NCBI RefSeq assembly: GCF_937888285.1
Contig: NZ_CALART010000020.1
Span: 1 to 64,000 of the forward strand
Direction: 5' to 3'
Origin: an uncultured Aquimonas sp.
GTDB taxonomy: Bacteria; Pseudomonadota; Gammaproteobacteria; Xanthomonadales; Xanthomonadaceae
Length of the DNA: 64,000 nucleotides
Part shown: positions 17,112-25,393 of the stretch, one piece after another
Numbering within the stretch: position 1 is the first letter of the stretch
How the letters are laid out: each line of letters starts with the position of its first letter
Notes under the pieces: model-generated
What the model was told of the DNA's origin: nothing
The model's database searches: none
Seen by the model: the letters and a program-made list of their open reading frames with translations, nothing else
Program-made: the position numbers and the translations under genes

Positions 17112-19883
17112 ATGACGCCACTCGAACTGCTGCAAGTCGCCACTGCGCCCTCGGCCCGCTTTATGGATCGCCTGCGCCTGAACTCGAAGCTGATGTTGAT
17201 TGCTGCGGTCTTTGTGGCCGTCTCGATCGTGCTGGCGATCCTTTTGGTCCAGAACATCAACCGCGATGTCAACCACCTGCAGCAGGTGCAGACAGGCGAA
17301 GCCCTGTTTCCGCGGGCGATTTCATTGATCCGTAACGTCTCCGGCCATGCCGCCGCTGCACGAAGGGGGCTGGGCGGTGATGCGCAGTCGCTGAGCGAGG
17401 CCTCGCGACTGCGTCAGGAGATCAGCGATCAGGTCGCCGCCCTGGTGCGCGACTCTGCGGCACTGCCGGAAGAGCCTCGGCTCACCGCCGCACTGGAAGC
17501 CATGCAACAGGCCGCTGCCGAAGCTACCCAGGAATCGGACGACATCAACACCATCGTTCAGCGCGACATGGCGCTGATCGAAAAGGTACGCGGCACGTTC
17601 GCCGCCCTAAGTATCGCCAGCGATTTGTTCCTCGACAACGACGAGGCGACGCTGCTGATGGGCGAAATCGTGACCGAGCACACCCCGGCGCTGCTGGATC
17701 GCTCACTGAGGATCCGCGCCTTGGGCAACCTGGTGATCGACGGCGGGGCCGTCTGGGTAGAGGACCGCATTGACCTGACCAGCTCGGATCGCGAAATCAA
17801 GACGGCGCTCGCCAATCTTGCCGGCGCCGTGAACAATCTCGGTGGGGACTTCGCTGCGGTCAAAACCAGCCTTGAGGGCCTCCAGTCCTCCTTTGAAGCG
17901 CTCAGCACCGCGATGAAGGAGGGGCTGCTTGATGCGGAAGAGATCGAGATGGAGACCACCGAGCTTCTCAGCCTGGGGCAGGCGGCCGACGCATCGGTTT
18001 ACGCAATGCTGGATCTCGTCGAACCGCTGCTGAAGGCGCGCATCGAGTCGCGCCTGTCGGCGCTGACCACCGAACGCACCCTGGTCATCGGCGCCATCGT
18101 GATCGCCCTGCTGCTCGCTGGCTATCTGTTCCTGGGCTTCACCCAAAGCGTGGGCCGCGCGGTGCGCGAGATCGCGGCCTCGGCCAATGACCTCGCAAAC
18201 GGCGTGTTCCGCGAGCGGGTGAACGTGCGATCGAACGATGAGATGCGACAGATCGCCAACGCGATGGAGTCGGTGAGCACCGCCGTGCGCCGCTTTGCCG
18301 GCGCCCAGACCGAGATGGCCGATCAGCATGCTGCCGGTCTGATCAGCCACCGCATCGATGCGGGTACCTTCCAGGGCGAGTACCGCACGTTGGCGGAAGG
18401 CACCAATGAACTTGTGGCGGGGCATATCCAGGTACAAATGCAGGCAGTCGACCTGATGGGCCGCTACGGCATCGGCGACCTCTCGACCGACATGCCCGAG
18501 CTGCCCGGCGAAAAGAAGCGCATCACCGACGCGATGCGCACCACCAAGACCAATCTCGCCGCGATCAGCGCCGAGATCCAGCGTCTGGTCGGTGCGGCCA
18601 ATGCCGGCGACTTCAGCGCCCGCGGCGATGCGAACCAGTTCCAGCATGAGTTCCGCCGCATGATCGAAGGCTTGAACAGCCTGATGTCGGTCAGCGACGC
18701 CGGTCTGCGCGACGTCGGGCGGGTGCTGGAAGCCCTCGCCCGCGGCGACCTGACCGAAACCGTCAGCGCCGAGTACCGCGGCCAGTTCGACGCGCTGAAG
18801 CAGGCCGCCAACAGCACGGTCAAGTCGCTGGGCGAACTGATCGGCCAGGTCAAGCAGGCGACCGACAGCATCAACACCGCGGCGCGCGAGATCGCCGCCG
18901 GCAACAGCGACCTGTCGGCGCGCACCGAGCAGCAGGCGGCCTCGCTGGAGGAAACCGCCAGCAGCATGGAAGAGCTGACCTCGACCGTGCGCCAGAACGC
19001 CGAGAACGCGAGGTCCGCCAACCAGCTGGCGATCGGCGCCGGCGAAGTCGCCGAGAAGGGCGGCACGGTGGTCGGCGAAGTGGTTACGACCATGGGCGAG
19101 ATCGACGCGGCCTCGCGGAAGATCGTCGACATCATCAGCGTGATCGACGGCATCGCCTTCCAGACCAACATCCTCGCGCTGAACGCGGCGGTCGAAGCCG
19201 CCCGCGCCGGCGAGCAGGGCCGCGGCTTCGCAGTGGTCGCGAGCGAAGTGCGCTCGCTGGCCCAGCGCTCGGCCGGTGCGGCCAAGGAGATCAAGACCCT
19301 GATCGGCGACACCGTGGACAAGATCGCTGCAGGCAGCAGCCTGGTCGACTCGGCCGGCAAGACCATGGCCGAAGTGGTGACCTCGGTGAAGCGCGTCACC
19401 GACATCATGGGCGAAATCTCGGCCGCTTCGGCCGAGCAGTCCAGCGGCATCGAGCAGGTCAATGCCACGGTCACCCAGATGGATGAAGTGACCCAGCAGA
19501 ACGCAGCCCTGGTCGAGGAAGCCTCGGCCTCGGCGCGTGCGCTGGAAGACCAGGCGGCGGCGCTGGCCGAGTCGGTCTCGCGCTTCCGCCTCAGCGCTGC
19601 GCAGGCGGGCGCACGCGCCGCCGCGCCGCTGCGCGCGCCGGGCGCGTCGCCCAGCGCTGCCGCCAGTGAGCCGGCGGCAAAGGCCGATGGCCAGGCCGCG
19701 GGCAAGCCGGGCAACACGCCCTCGCCATCGGCGAACAAGCCCGCGACAAAGCCCGCAGCGAGTGCACCCAAGGCGGGCACGGCGCGCGCCGCCAGCACCC
19801 TGCGACCGGTGCCGAAGGCCGTGCCGCGCGGCGCACCGGCCGCCGCGCCCTCCGGCGATGACATGGAGTGGACCGAATTCTGA
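17112..19883 (+). CDS. methyl-accepting chemotaxis protein with C-terminal CheR/CheB tether
   Basis: This receptor has about 923 residues. TM1 (about 27-47) is followed by a long all-helical periplasmic domain (about 50-310), TM2 (about 318-340), HAMP, extra HAMP-like modules and the signalling hairpin (NILALNAAVEAARAG). Unlike its neighbours it continues past the bundle with an Ala/Pro/Lys-rich linker of about 75 residues ending in EWTEF. That matches the xWxxF pentapeptide used by high-abundance receptors to recruit CheR and CheB. ATG 17112 is preferred to TTG 17091. A sigma-54 box lies upstream and a stem-loop follows the stop. Confidence 0.94.
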   Translation: MTPLELLQVATAPSARFMDRLRLNSKLMLIAAVFVAVSIVLAILLVQNINRDVNHLQQVQTGEALFPRAISLIRNVSGHAAAARRGLGGDAQSLSEASRLRQEISDQVAALVRDSAALPEEPRLTAALEAMQQAAAEATQESDDINTIVQRDMALIEKVRGTFAALSIASDLFLDNDEATLLMGEIVTEHTPALLDRSLRIRALGNLVIDGGAVWVEDRIDLTSSDREIKTALANLAGAVNNLGGDFAAVKTSLEGLQSSFEALSTAMKEGLLDAEEIEMETTELLSLGQAADASVYAMLDLVEPLLKARIESRLSALTTERTLVIGAIVIALLLAGYLFLGFTQSVGRAVREIAASANDLANGVFRERVNVRSNDEMRQIANAMESVSTAVRRFAGAQTEMADQHAAGLISHRIDAGTFQGEYRTLAEGTNELVAGHIQVQMQAVDLMGRYGIGDLSTDMPELPGEKKRITDAMRTTKTNLAAISAEIQRLVGAANAGDFSARGDANQFQHEFRRMIEGLNSLMSVSDAGLRDVGRVLEALARGDLTETVSAEYRGQFDALKQAANSTVKSLGELIGQVKQATDSINTAAREIAAGNSDLSARTEQQAASLEETASSMEELTSTVRQNAENARSANQLAIGAGEVAEKGGTVVGEVVTTMGEIDAASRKIVDIISVIDGIAFQTNILALNAAVEAARAGEQGRGFAVVASEVRSLAQRSAGAAKEIKTLIGDTVDKIAAGSSLVDSAGKTMAEVVTSVKRVTDIMGEISAASAEQSSGIEQVNATVTQMDEVTQQNAALVEEASASARALEDQAAALAESVSRFRLSAAQAGARAAAPLRAPGASPSAAASEPAAKADGQAAGKPGNTPSPSANKPATKPAASAPKAGTARAASTLRPVPKAVPRGAPAAAPSGDDMEWTEF

Positions 19884-19914
19884 GCGGCGGCAGGCATCGC
19901 GAGATCACACCAGG

Positions 19915-19934
19915 ACGGGCGCTTCGGCGTCCGT
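19915..19934 (+). terminator. stem-loop after the tethered MCP
   Basis: The sequence ACGGGCGC-TTCG-GCGTCCGT forms an 8-bp stem with a stable TTCG tetraloop, followed by a short T-containing stretch (TCTGCGTT). It is a likely transcript end. The rest of the 331-bp gap 19884-20214 holds the sigma-54 box at 19983 and nothing else I recognise. Confidence 0.55.
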
Positions 19935-19982
19935 TCTGCGTTGGAACCGGCGTTTGCCCGGGGCGATTCCGGCGCAAGGTCG

Positions 19983-19998
19983 CGGCATGCAACTTGCT
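19983..19998 (+). promoter_or_regulatory. sigma-54 promoter upstream of the MCP at 20215
   Basis: The box cGGCATGcaacTTGCt has GG at 19984-19985 and GC at 19996-19997. It has one mismatch in the -24 element. It lies about 215 bp before the GTG start, implying a long leader. Confidence 0.55.
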
Positions 19999-20214
19999 CT
20001 GCGCCTGCGCGCATCGCGCCGGGCGGCATTCAAAGCTTTTCGCACAGCGCGCAGCGCAGACGGCGTTCGACGGTCGCCAAGTCCGGTCGGGACGCTCACC
20101 CGGCGACTGCCTAACGGGCCAACCCCAGCGATGCAGGACGCGTCGCACCAGAGACCTGACTGCCGCTGCGCCGGGAGCGCGCGCGACACTCGCAACTGCC
20201 GAGAAGCTCACCGC

Positions 20215-22596
20215 GTGAAACCCCTCAACCCTATCGTCTACCACGCCGTACGCCCGGCAGCCCGCCTGATTGACCGGCTCGGATTCAGGCACAAGCTCAT
20301 GCTGATTGGCAGCGTCTTCGTTGCCGTCGTGCTCGCGCTTTCAATGCTGCTGGTGCCCGCGCTGCGCGAGGACATCGCCTTCGTCGATTCGGAACTGCAG
20401 GGTGCAGCTGCGCAACCCATCGTGCTGCAGATGCTGCAGGCACTGGAGCGACATCAGCGCGGCGACTTCGCCGGCGCCTCGGAGCAGTGGCGTACGGCCT
20501 CGCTCGCGAACCAGACCTGGCTCAACGGCAGCGGGCAGCCGCTGGGGATGGACGCCAACTGGAGCACCGCCAAAGCAGCGCTGGACCCCCTGATGGCCGG
20601 CGCTTCCGCAGCGGAGGCCGAACAGTACCGCGCCGCTGCGCAGGAGATCGTGCGCTACTCGGAGGCCATTGCCGACCGCTCCAATCTGACGCTGGACCCA
20701 GTCCTCGACACCTACATGCTGATGTACGCCAGCGTCACCCTGCTTCCGCAGATCCGCTCCGAGCTGGTCCACCTCGCCACCGTCGAGGGTGCGGATGCCG
20801 ATACCGAGCGCGCGGTTTCGGCTCGGCTGGTGCAGCTGTACTCGCTGCGTCTGGACGCAGGCATGCAGGCGGTGCTTGAGGGCGGCGCAGCCGAGCGCGC
20901 CGACCTCGGCGCAGCCTATCAAGGGCTCCGTGCAGCGCTCCGGACCACCGGGGCAAATCCACTCACGACACAGCGTGCGACTGCGGCGGTCGCCCCGCTT
21001 GACGCCAGCCATCGTGCCGCGCATGCCCTGCTCGAAGCGGAGCTCACTGCACGCCTCGCCGGATACCGTCGCAACCTCTGGATCACCGTGCTGTCGATCG
21101 CCGCAGGCGTCAGCCTGACGATGTACTTCTTCTTCGGGTTCACGCGCTCGCTCTCCGCCACGCTTCGCGGGCTGTCGCGGGCGTCCGGCGAGCTGGGGCG
21201 CGGGCAGTTTCCTGAGCGCATTGATCTGCAGTCCCGCGACGAGCTGCAGGGGATCGCCAACGAGCTGACCAAGGTCACGGGCGTCCTGAACCGGTTTGCT
21301 GTCGAACAGCAGCGCATGTTCGAACAGCACCAGCTCGGCAATGTGAGCCATCGCATCGACGATCTGCAGTTCGAAGGCGCGTATCGGACTATCGCGAAGG
21401 GCGTCAACGATCTTGTCGCTTCACACATCGCGGTCAAGCGTCGCATCGTCGAAGTGGCGAGCGCCTACGCCAGCGGAGACTTCCGCGAGTCGATGGACCG
21501 CCTGCCGGGTGAAGAAGAGGAAATCTCGATCACCATGGATTCGGTTCGCGACAGCCTCAAGCTGATCGAGCGCGAGATCACACGCCTCGGTGATGCCGCC
21601 GCGCGAGGCGAACTGGACGCACGCGGTAAGGAAGAACTGTTCCGCTTTGGCTTTCGCAGCATGGTCGAGGGCCTCAACCGTCTGATGTCGACCACGGCTG
21701 CGGGCGTCGAGGCCGTCACGCACCTGCTCGCCGGCGTCGCTGAAGGTGACCTGAGAGTCAGTATGGCGGGCAATTTCCAGGGGCGCTTCGCGGAGCTGCA
21801 GCGGGTCGGCAATGCCAGCGTCCAGCAGCTCCGTGACATCGTTGAGCAGATCCAGGCCGGTGCCGGCCGCGTGCGCGGCGGTGCCGACGAAATCGCCGCG
21901 GGCAACGCCGATCTCTCCGCGCGCACCGAGCAGCAGGCCGCGGCGCTGGAGGAGACCGCCGCGAGCATGGAGGAACTGACATCCACGGTACGCGGCAATG
22001 CGGAGAACGCCCGCTCTGCCAACCAGCTTGCGATCAACGCCGGCGACGTCGCCGAACGCGGCGGCCAGGTGGTACGTCAGGTCGTCGACACGATGGGCCA
22101 GATCAACCAGCAGTCGCGCAGGATCGAGGACATCATCGGCGTCATCGACGGCATCGCTTTCCAGACCAATATCCTGGCGCTCAACGCCGCCGTGGAGGCC
22201 GCGCGCGCCGGAGAGCAGGGCCGCGGCTTCGCCGTGGTTGCCGGCGAGGTGCGCACGCTGGCACAGCGCTCGGCTGCCGCCGCCCGCGAGATCAAGGGCC
22301 TGATCTCCGAAACTGTCGAGCGCGTCGGCACGGGCAGCCAATTGGTGGATTCCGCCGGCTCCACCATGGCCGAGATCGTCGCCTCGGTGAAGCGGGTGAC
22401 GGACATCATGGCCGAGATCTCCGCGGCATCCGCCGAGCAGAGCGCCGGCATCGAGCAGGTCAGCGCCACGGTCACGCATATGGATGAAGCCACTCAGCAG
22501 AACGCAGCCCTGGTTGAAGAGGCCACCGCGGCGGCAGGCGTACTGCTGGAACAGGCGGATACCTTGAACCGGAGCGTGGCGCGCTTCCGTCTGTGA
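20215..22596 (+). CDS. methyl-accepting chemotaxis protein (helical sensor)
   Basis: This receptor has about 793 residues. TM1 (about 25-45) is followed by a helical periplasmic domain (about 46-290) and TM2 (about 290-310). HAMP, further HAMP-like modules and the signalling hairpin follow, ending SVARFRL. The order and spacing mirror the MCP at 17112 (both have an FxHKLMLIGSVFVAV-like TM1), but there is no C-terminal tether. The start is taken as GTG 20215, just before the first conserved residues; the ribosome-binding site is weak and no ATG fits better. Confidence 0.92.
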   Translation: MKPLNPIVYHAVRPAARLIDRLGFRHKLMLIGSVFVAVVLALSMLLVPALREDIAFVDSELQGAAAQPIVLQMLQALERHQRGDFAGASEQWRTASLANQTWLNGSGQPLGMDANWSTAKAALDPLMAGASAAEAEQYRAAAQEIVRYSEAIADRSNLTLDPVLDTYMLMYASVTLLPQIRSELVHLATVEGADADTERAVSARLVQLYSLRLDAGMQAVLEGGAAERADLGAAYQGLRAALRTTGANPLTTQRATAAVAPLDASHRAAHALLEAELTARLAGYRRNLWITVLSIAAGVSLTMYFFFGFTRSLSATLRGLSRASGELGRGQFPERIDLQSRDELQGIANELTKVTGVLNRFAVEQQRMFEQHQLGNVSHRIDDLQFEGAYRTIAKGVNDLVASHIAVKRRIVEVASAYASGDFRESMDRLPGEEEEISITMDSVRDSLKLIEREITRLGDAAARGELDARGKEELFRFGFRSMVEGLNRLMSTTAAGVEAVTHLLAGVAEGDLRVSMAGNFQGRFAELQRVGNASVQQLRDIVEQIQAGAGRVRGGADEIAAGNADLSARTEQQAAALEETAASMEELTSTVRGNAENARSANQLAINAGDVAERGGQVVRQVVDTMGQINQQSRRIEDIIGVIDGIAFQTNILALNAAVEAARAGEQGRGFAVVAGEVRTLAQRSAAAAREIKGLISETVERVGTGSQLVDSAGSTMAEIVASVKRVTDIMAEISAASAEQSAGIEQVSATVTHMDEATQQNAALVEEATAAAGVLLEQADTLNRSVARFRL

Positions 22597-22660
22597 GTGG
22601 TCCTCCCTGGCGCGCTCCATCCGAGGGCGCTGGGAGCGGCGTAATCCCGCCGTTGCAGTT

Positions 22661-22676
22661 CGGCACGCGGCTTGCT
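22661..22676 (+). promoter_or_regulatory. sigma-54 promoter for cheR-cheD-cheB
   Basis: The box cGGCACGcggcTTGCt has GG at 22662-22663 and GC at 22674-22675. It matches TGGCACG-N4-TTGCW at all conserved positions but the first. It lies 57 bp before the cheR ATG. Confidence 0.75.
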
Positions 22677-22732
22677 GCACGGCTTCCGCGCCTCGCCATC
22701 CCGCGGCGGCGCGCAAGCCGATCCGAGGTCCG

Positions 22733-23590
22733 ATGAGCAGCGAGCACACCCAGGGCCAGCGCGAGTTCGAGTTCGCCGAACGCGACTTCCGCCGCGTCTG
22801 CAGCCTGATCCATGCCCGCGCCGGCATCGCGCTGGCCGACAGCAAGCGCGACATGGTGTACAGCCGGCTCTCGCGGCGCCTGCGCGCGCTGGGCATGGAG
22901 AGCTTCGGCGACTACCTCGATTGGCTGGAACGCGAAGGCGGCGACGAGTGGCAGAGCTTCGTCAATGCGCTGACCACCAACCTCACCAGCTTCTTCCGCG
23001 AGGAGCACCACTTCGAGCACCTGCGCGAGCACCTGCCGCAGATGAAGCGCAGCGGCGGCAAGGTGCGGATCTGGTGCTCGGCGGCCTCGACCGGCGAGGA
23101 GCCCTACTCGATCGCCATCGCCGCCTGCGAAGCGTTCGGCACGCTGACGCCGCCGGTCGAGATCATCGCTACCGACATCGACACCCAGGTGCTGCTGACC
23201 GCCGAGCGCGGCGTGTATCCGCTGGAGCGCCTGGAGCGCATGGCCGAGATCCGCAAGAAGACCTTCTTCCAGCGCGGCGTCGGCGCCAACGCCGGCAAGG
23301 TCCGGGTGAATCCCGCGCTCAAGAAGCTGCTGAGCTTTTCCTCGCTCAACCTGCTGGACGCGCGCTATCCGCTGTCCGGCACCTTCGCGGCGATTTTCTG
23401 CCGCAACGTGATGATCTATTTCGACAAGCCGACGCAGCGGGCGATCCTCTCGCGGATGAAGCCGCTGCTGGAGCCGAGCGGCTTCTTCTATGCCGGCCAC
23501 AGCGAGAGCTTCTTCCACGCTGCGGACCTCTTCAAGAATCTGGGCCGCACGATCTATGTGCCTGTAGCCGGCGCCGGAGCATCCGCATGA
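22733..23590 (+). CDS. cheR: chemotaxis methyltransferase CheR
   Basis: This 285-residue SAM-dependent enzyme methylates glutamates on the MCPs. It has an N-terminal helical domain (FAERDFRRVCSLIHARAGI), a Rossmann domain with the SAM loop (RIWCSAASTGEEPYSIAI), IIATDID, and FCRNVMIYFD. GAGG lies just before ATG 22733. Its TGA overlaps the ATG of cheD (ATGA). Confidence 0.97.
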   Translation: MSSEHTQGQREFEFAERDFRRVCSLIHARAGIALADSKRDMVYSRLSRRLRALGMESFGDYLDWLEREGGDEWQSFVNALTTNLTSFFREEHHFEHLREHLPQMKRSGGKVRIWCSAASTGEEPYSIAIAACEAFGTLTPPVEIIATDIDTQVLLTAERGVYPLERLERMAEIRKKTFFQRGVGANAGKVRVNPALKKLLSFSSLNLLDARYPLSGTFAAIFCRNVMIYFDKPTQRAILSRMKPLLEPSGFFYAGHSESFFHAADLFKNLGRTIYVPVAGAGASA

Positions 23591-24186
23591 ACGCGGGCAC
23601 GCGCCAGGTCAAGGGCCCCATGCCCTACTACGACGTGCAGCTGCAGATGGACGCGCTGAAGCTGATGCCGGCCGACTACGTGGTGACCGCCAAGGACATC
23701 GCGCTGTCGACCGTGCTGGGCAGCTGCGTCGCCGCCTGCATGCGCGATCCGGTGCTGCGCATCGGCGGCATGAACCACTTCATGCTGCCCGACGGCGGCG
23801 ACTCCGACGACACCTCGGCGCGCTACGGCAGCTATGCGATGGAGCTGCTGATCAACGAGCTGCTGAAGGCCGGCGCGCGCCGCGAGCGTCTGGAGGCCAA
23901 GGTGTTCGGCGGCGGCAACGTGCTGAAGAGCTTCACCGTGAATCCGGTCGGTACCCGCAACGCCGAGTTCGTCATCGCCTATCTGAAGGCCGAGCGCATC
24001 CCGGTGGTGGCCCAGGATCTGGGCAGCATCCACCCGCGCAAGGTCTGGTACATCCCTGCGACCGGCAAGGTGCTGGTGCGGCGCCTGCCGCATGCGCACG
24101 ACACTGCGATCGCCTCCGAGGAAATCGCCTACCGCAACCAGCTGAAGCAGCAGCCGAGGGCTGGTGGCGTGGAGCTGTTCGACTGA
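23587..24186 (+). CDS. cheD: chemoreceptor glutamine deamidase CheD
   Basis: This 199-residue enzyme deamidates receptor glutamines and, in some bacteria, partners CheC. The catalytic Cys is C47 (LGSCVAACM) and the His is H64 (GGMNHFMLPDG). FGGGNVL also fits the family. ATG 23587 overlaps the cheR stop by 4 nt, so the two are translationally coupled. No cheC is present in the window. Confidence 0.95.
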   Translation: MNAGTRQVKGPMPYYDVQLQMDALKLMPADYVVTAKDIALSTVLGSCVAACMRDPVLRIGGMNHFMLPDGGDSDDTSARYGSYAMELLINELLKAGARRERLEAKVFGGGNVLKSFTVNPVGTRNAEFVIAYLKAERIPVVAQDLGSIHPRKVWYIPATGKVLVRRLPHAHDTAIASEEIAYRNQLKQQPRAGGVELFD

Positions 24187-24187
24187 C

Positions 24188-25258
24188 ATGGCCATTCGAG
24201 TACTGATCGTCGATGACTCCGCCCTGGTCCGCCAGGTGCTGACCCGTGTGCTGGGCGAAGACCCCGACATCGAAGTGGTCGGTGCGGCCCAGGATCCCTT
24301 CATCGCCCGCGAGATGATCAAGCAGCTCAATCCCGACGTGCTCACGCTCGACGTCGAGATGCCGCGGATGGATGGCTTGACCTTCCTCGAGAACCTGATG
24401 CGGCTGCGGCCGATGCCGGTGGTGATGGTGTCCTCGCTGACCGAGTCCGGCGCCGAAGTCACGCTGGATGCCTTGAGCCTTGGTGCTGTCGACTTCGTGA
24501 CGAAACCGAAACTCGAAGTCGCCAAAGGTTTGACGGAATACGCCGGCGAGCTGGCCGCGAAAGTGAAGTCGGCCGCTCGCGCCAAGGTGCAGGCCCGCAG
24601 CGCCCCTGCGCGCGGCGCCGAGCGCCCGAAAGCGCGCGGTGCCGCCGGCTTCCGCACCACCGATCGACTGATCGCGATCGGTGCCTCCGCCGGCGGCACC
24701 GAAGCGATCCGCGTGGTGTTGGAGATGATGCCGCCGGACGCGCCGGGCATCGTCATCACCCAGCACATCCCGGCCGAGTTCAGCCGCGCCTTTGCGCAGC
24801 GCATGAACCGCTGCTCGCCGATGGCCGTCTGCGAGGCCGAGGACGGCCAGCAGGTCGTGCCCGGCTATGCCTACATCGCCCCCGGCGGCTACCACCTGCG
24901 CGTTGAGCGCAGCGGCGCGCGCTGGCTGTGCCGGATCGGCGACGACGCCCCGGTCAGCCGCCACAAGCCCAGCGTCGACGTACTGTTCCGCTCGGTTGCC
25001 CAGGCTGCCGGCCGCAACGCGGTCGCCGCCATCCTCACCGGCATGGGCAATGACGGTGCCGCCGGCATGCTGGAGATGCACCGGCTCGGCATCGCCACCG
25101 TGGCGCAGGACGAAGCCACTTCGGTGGTCTGGGGCATGCCCGGAGCAGCCGTGAAGCTGGGCGGCGTGGACGAGATCCTGCCGCTGAACCGGATCGCCGG
25201 CCGCCTGCTGGAGCTGGCCGCCGACGAAGCAAAGCGCGGCCCGCGCGACAGTGCCTGA
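24188..25258 (+). CDS. cheB: chemotaxis methylesterase/response regulator CheB
   Basis: This 356-residue protein-glutamate methylesterase opposes CheR. It has an N-terminal receiver (phospho-acceptor D55 in LTLDVEMPRMDG), a linker, and a C-terminal esterase with catalytic S167 (GASAGGTEA), H193 (TQHIP) and D289 (GMGNDG). The ATG lies one nucleotide after the cheD stop. With CheR and CheD it completes the adaptation module. Confidence 0.97.
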   Translation: MAIRVLIVDDSALVRQVLTRVLGEDPDIEVVGAAQDPFIAREMIKQLNPDVLTLDVEMPRMDGLTFLENLMRLRPMPVVMVSSLTESGAEVTLDALSLGAVDFVTKPKLEVAKGLTEYAGELAAKVKSAARAKVQARSAPARGAERPKARGAAGFRTTDRLIAIGASAGGTEAIRVVLEMMPPDAPGIVITQHIPAEFSRAFAQRMNRCSPMAVCEAEDGQQVVPGYAYIAPGGYHLRVERSGARWLCRIGDDAPVSRHKPSVDVLFRSVAQAAGRNAVAAILTGMGNDGAAGMLEMHRLGIATVAQDEATSVVWGMPGAAVKLGGVDEILPLNRIAGRLLELAADEAKRGPRDSA

Positions 25259-25277
25259 GCGGCCGCTCGGGCGCGTC

Positions 25278-25293
25278 TGGAACGCGCATTGCA
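25278..25293 (+). promoter_or_regulatory. sigma-54 promoter upstream of the compact MCP
   Basis: The box tGGAACGcgcaTTGCa has GG at 25279-25280 and GC at 25291-25292. The only mismatch is A for C in the -24 element. It lies about 100 bp before ATG 25394. Confidence 0.55.
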
Positions 25294-25339
25294 GCAGTGC
25301 TGGACATAGGCCTCCGCGAACGAGGTCCAGACGCATCGC

Positions 25340-25367
25340 TCAAGCCCGGCCGGACAGCGGCCGATAG
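25340..25367 (+). promoter_or_regulatory. possible sigma-28 (FliA) promoter of the compact MCP
   Basis: TCAAG (25340-25344) and GCCGATAG (25360-25367) are separated by 15 nt. This resembles the flagellar sigma-28 pattern TCAAG/TAAAG ... GCCGATAA. It is 27 bp before the start codon. Confidence 0.45.
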
Positions 25368-25393
25368 AAGCACGAGTCCAAGGGAACACCGCA

